Notes under the pieces: model-generated | Databases searched by the model: none | Told to the model about the DNA's origin: nothing | Seen by the model: only the letters and a program-made list of their open reading frames with translations | Program-made: the position numbers and the translations under genes | Shown here: positions 61,283-64,000 of the stretch, piece by piece | Position numbering within the stretch: position 1 is the stretch's first letter | Layout of the letters: every line of letters begins with the position of its first letter | NCBI RefSeq assembly: GCF_003073045.1 | Contig: NC_037597.1 | Span: 6,816,717-6,880,716, forward strand | Direction: 5' to 3' | Source of the DNA: Pomacea canaliculata | Taxonomy: Eukaryota; Mollusca; Gastropoda; Architaenioglossa; Ampullariidae | Length of the DNA stretch: 64,000 bases

Positions 61283-64000
61283 TTTCCTCCAAGAGCAGTT
61301 TTGATATTTGTAACATCATTTGCTGGCCCTACAAAATTAGCAAGTTGAAAATGAGCTTGTTGTTTGTCAAGCCGTGGTTTTGTCACAGTGTATGTCACGT
61401 GTGCAGTGTGGACACTCCCAGCATGCCCGGCACTACTGTCCTCTGACTCATCGCAATCCGCCTCCGTAATTATGTGTGCGAAAAATATGATCTGCCCCAA
61501 TGATGCTTTTCCTGTTTCTTTATGCTTTGCTAAAAAAAAAAGACATTTGCACCGAATCCCTACGACGATGGTTGCCAAGCAACCTCTGGGTGCTACAGAT
61601 CGTATACAAAAACTGTAATTTCCCACACACTTAAAGTTAGTTAGGATGTAATTTTTCTGCTCACTAATGTTAGCAAAATTATAGTTAAATAAGTACTAGC
61701 AATTTATAAAATATTTGTTTATAATTAGACAGTTCCTAGAGAATTCGCTATATTCTATGTCTGTGCAGTGAGAGCACACTAATAATAATCATTATAAATA
61801 TGTATACATACATACCTCGTTGTAATTAATGAATTCATGGCACTTGCAAAGTGTCTGCACACAGGTCACACACACACACACAGGCATGCATAATAAACTT
61901 ATAAACCTAACGAATTTTTCCATTTCAAATCTTCATCGTTTGCTCATCCTTTGGAAACCCATGAAAGGACAATGGACATTGGTTGGCCTGAACTGTGCTC
62001 TGAGGTACACAGCGATGTCGACAATCTTTTATGTATATTATTGTAAGAGCTGACATAGTCGAACAACACTGCACTTATTAACAGCCGACATTAAACCGAA
62101 AGTAGTATCGGAAATGCATTGCCACATCATTTGTGACCTTTCATGCCGAAAAGCTGTGCAATTACCAATGGAAACCCCAGATTTCCCAGAAATAACCGCC
62201 TGTTCAGACACACCTCTCAGTGCAACTGTCCTTGGTATGAAAAAGGGGGGGGGGGTGAGCATGTTCATCCGAGCAAGCCCCACCAGATCGTTCTGTTCGT
62301 TACTAAGTTACTTCCCCTTCTCCCAGCCTGAACACGTGACGCGGTCGGTCGTGCATGGCTGGCTAACGGGAGTGTAACGGCGTGTCCCCATTCCACTCAG
62401 CGGACGAAGCAACCTCATCTCATCATTCAGCCGACCACCGCCCGACCTCACCTCCACTCCCTGTTAAGGTGATTTGCTAGACCTACTTGCCCGGCCATTA
62501 GCTTCTCTTACCCGTCCGCTGACAGGAGGGTGAGATGGAGATGATCGGGCGTAAGAGGCAACAGAAATGATCATTCTAGCAGCTACCCTCGACCTGCAGA
62601 CGACCCTCCACCACGCTCGTAGCATCATCTTGTATGTTACAGACCTCTGGGATGACATGGAGACTTAAGTTTTCGGTGGGTTTTTATGTTCTTGAGTGCT
62701 CAGTGAATTGCTAACAGAAGTCATTTCTCCCCTTCTCTCACTCATTAATAATTCAACCAGGAGCAATGATTCACGTAGGTGTAAATTTCGCGATTTAAAA
62801 AAGAATATTTAACGGACTGAATGTCACTGGAGTGGTTTATCGCCTCACACTGCTGCAGTCACGTGACAAACTTCATCGTCTGGATGGTCACATCGTATTG
62901 TGTATCGTGTATTACAGCGTAAACATTATGATTAGCAAAGATTGTTTTTCTTATCCTAAAATAAATAAGTGAAGAGGGTGATTAAAGTTCAACAAAATAT
63001 AAGGCTCAACCAATTTCACCGGTAGATGACTAGGGTAATTTCATCTTAATTAGATAATAAAAGGAGGCTTACCAGACAGAAGGCGGTCGACGACTTCAGG
63101 CGTAGTTCTTTTTTTCATAGGGTTCACAGCATTATAAATAAAAATATGAAACCGATGACAATGCCGATGATGGGGATGACTCATCAGTTTTGTGCTTGTT
63201 AAATACCTGCACCCATGTTTATGTGCTCATAAATATCATGCAACCTTTATTGGTCTTCCTATAAATAGAAATCCATTTCTTTTTCTTTCATAGTTTCAAG
63301 ATAGAGTTGTGTAGAAGGACGGCAGAAGTTCCCCTGCAGTGTCTTGTGCCACACAGGTCTCCTCATTTATTTTCCATTCACATAGAAATAATGGTTATTA
63401 TTCTTCCGGACTTGTGTCCCTTGCCGAGATGAATAGCAGGTAGCTTCCTGTAATGACTCCATGTAATGATTCACGTTTTTTTTTCTTTGAAGAAAGGAAA
63501 GTCAACGAGGAGAAAACGAGTTCATCTGCTCCAGGGTTTTTCCCCTTTGTGGAAGGGGGTAGCCATTTTGTCGACACTAATTTTCCTTACTCTGTTTTTT
63601 TCTCTTTTTTGTGTATGGTACGATGTGGAGTTTGTTTAGTCTCCTTTTTTGTAAAGATATCCTCAGGCGACCTCCTTATTGATTTTGAAACAGGCCTGTA
63701 CATTTTCTCCATTATGGAGAGAAGGATGGTCCAGCGACTGAAAGCCGGTGACGTATTGATTGAAGCTTTAGCAGCCACTGCCTGCGCCTCACTTTATTGA
63801 CTACATGGCTTTCGTCTGTCTGTCTGTCTGTCTGTTTGTCTGTAAACCTTCTCTGGTAGTTTGTTAGTCTGCAACTCCTCCTGTCTTCATCTCTTTACGC
63901 TTGATGTGACAACTACTGTTACTGTCCGCCTATTCTCGTTTAGGCTTCTGACTAGTCTTGATTTGGTAACCGCGGTTTATTGTTTGTCTGTCTGTATGTT
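61283..64000. other. Intergenic to the right edge, no recognised gene
   Basis: Only short frames without known domains. A run of 11 G is at 62246-62256, and (TCTG)n is at 63814-63845 with a related patch at the right edge. Confidence 0.4.
63814..63845. repeat. (TCTG)n microsatellite
   Basis: Five to seven near-perfect tetranucleotide units, read directly. Confidence 0.8.

Noticed and set aside
61189..61626. Minus-strand 145-codon frame
   Set aside because: Its C-terminal third is the divergent SINE copy and the rest has no known similarity.
1..64000. CRISPR arrays, bacterial operons, prophage or plasmid features
   Set aside because: None present. Regular short repeats here are microsatellites, minisatellites and transposon copies in an animal genome.

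Overview
This window is animal nuclear DNA, most likely from a mollusc and probably a gastropod. The evidence is split genes with GT-AG introns, AT-rich intergenic DNA, two conserved animal genes (TOGARAM1 and CNRIP1), and many decayed LINE, SINE and MITE copies. The class and species are inferred; no taxonomic marker is present. There is no prokaryotic, plasmid or CRISPR content.

Three protein-coding genes can be supported. (1) On the minus strand, 1246-3150 is a long first coding exon of a TOGARAM1/crescerin-like gene, a tubulin-binding protein of cilia. The rest of the gene lies off the left edge. Its start region holds a YY1-like ATGGCGG motif and a TCACGTGA E-box. (2) On the minus strand, 6997-10109 is a complete three-exon CNRIP1 (cannabinoid receptor-interacting protein 1) homologue of 161 residues. 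(3) On the plus strand, 16888-20383 is an RBR (RING1-IBR-RING2) E3 ubiquitin ligase with a CUL9/Ariadne-like C-terminal helical region and an unfamiliar basic-then-acidic N-terminal half. It reads through only if three introns of about 41-50 bp, plus one ordinary 319-bp intron, are removed; otherwise it carries frameshifts.

From about 20.5 kb to the right end I find no confidently recognisable host gene, only a few candidate exons. The region is a graveyard of transposable elements: a 306-bp hAT-type MITE with a perfect 8-bp target duplication (23264-23585), a Ty3/Gypsy reverse-transcriptase scrap (about 24650-24905), an L1/Tx1-clade LINE relic on the minus strand (about 32500-34830) with an 89-bp internal tandem duplication, a CR1/L2-like LINE 3' end (about 47577-48497), and another LINE C-terminal scrap (about 55478-55745). 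Several short families recur across the window: a tRNA-headed SINE (four copies), a GTAGTTATAAAG-ended MITE (two full copies and one partial, two of these in CNRIP1 intron 2), and an AT-rich dispersed repeat (27.6 and 37.1 kb).

The three genes share no evident pathway (ciliary microtubules, receptor modulation, ubiquitin transfer) and look like ordinary animal neighbours rather than a functional cluster. The most interesting items are the RBR ligase with its micro-introns, the structured MITE/SINE families, and a cluster of forkhead-like TGTTTAY motifs in a degenerate repeat at 52.44-52.60 kb. I did not find a clearly new biological system.
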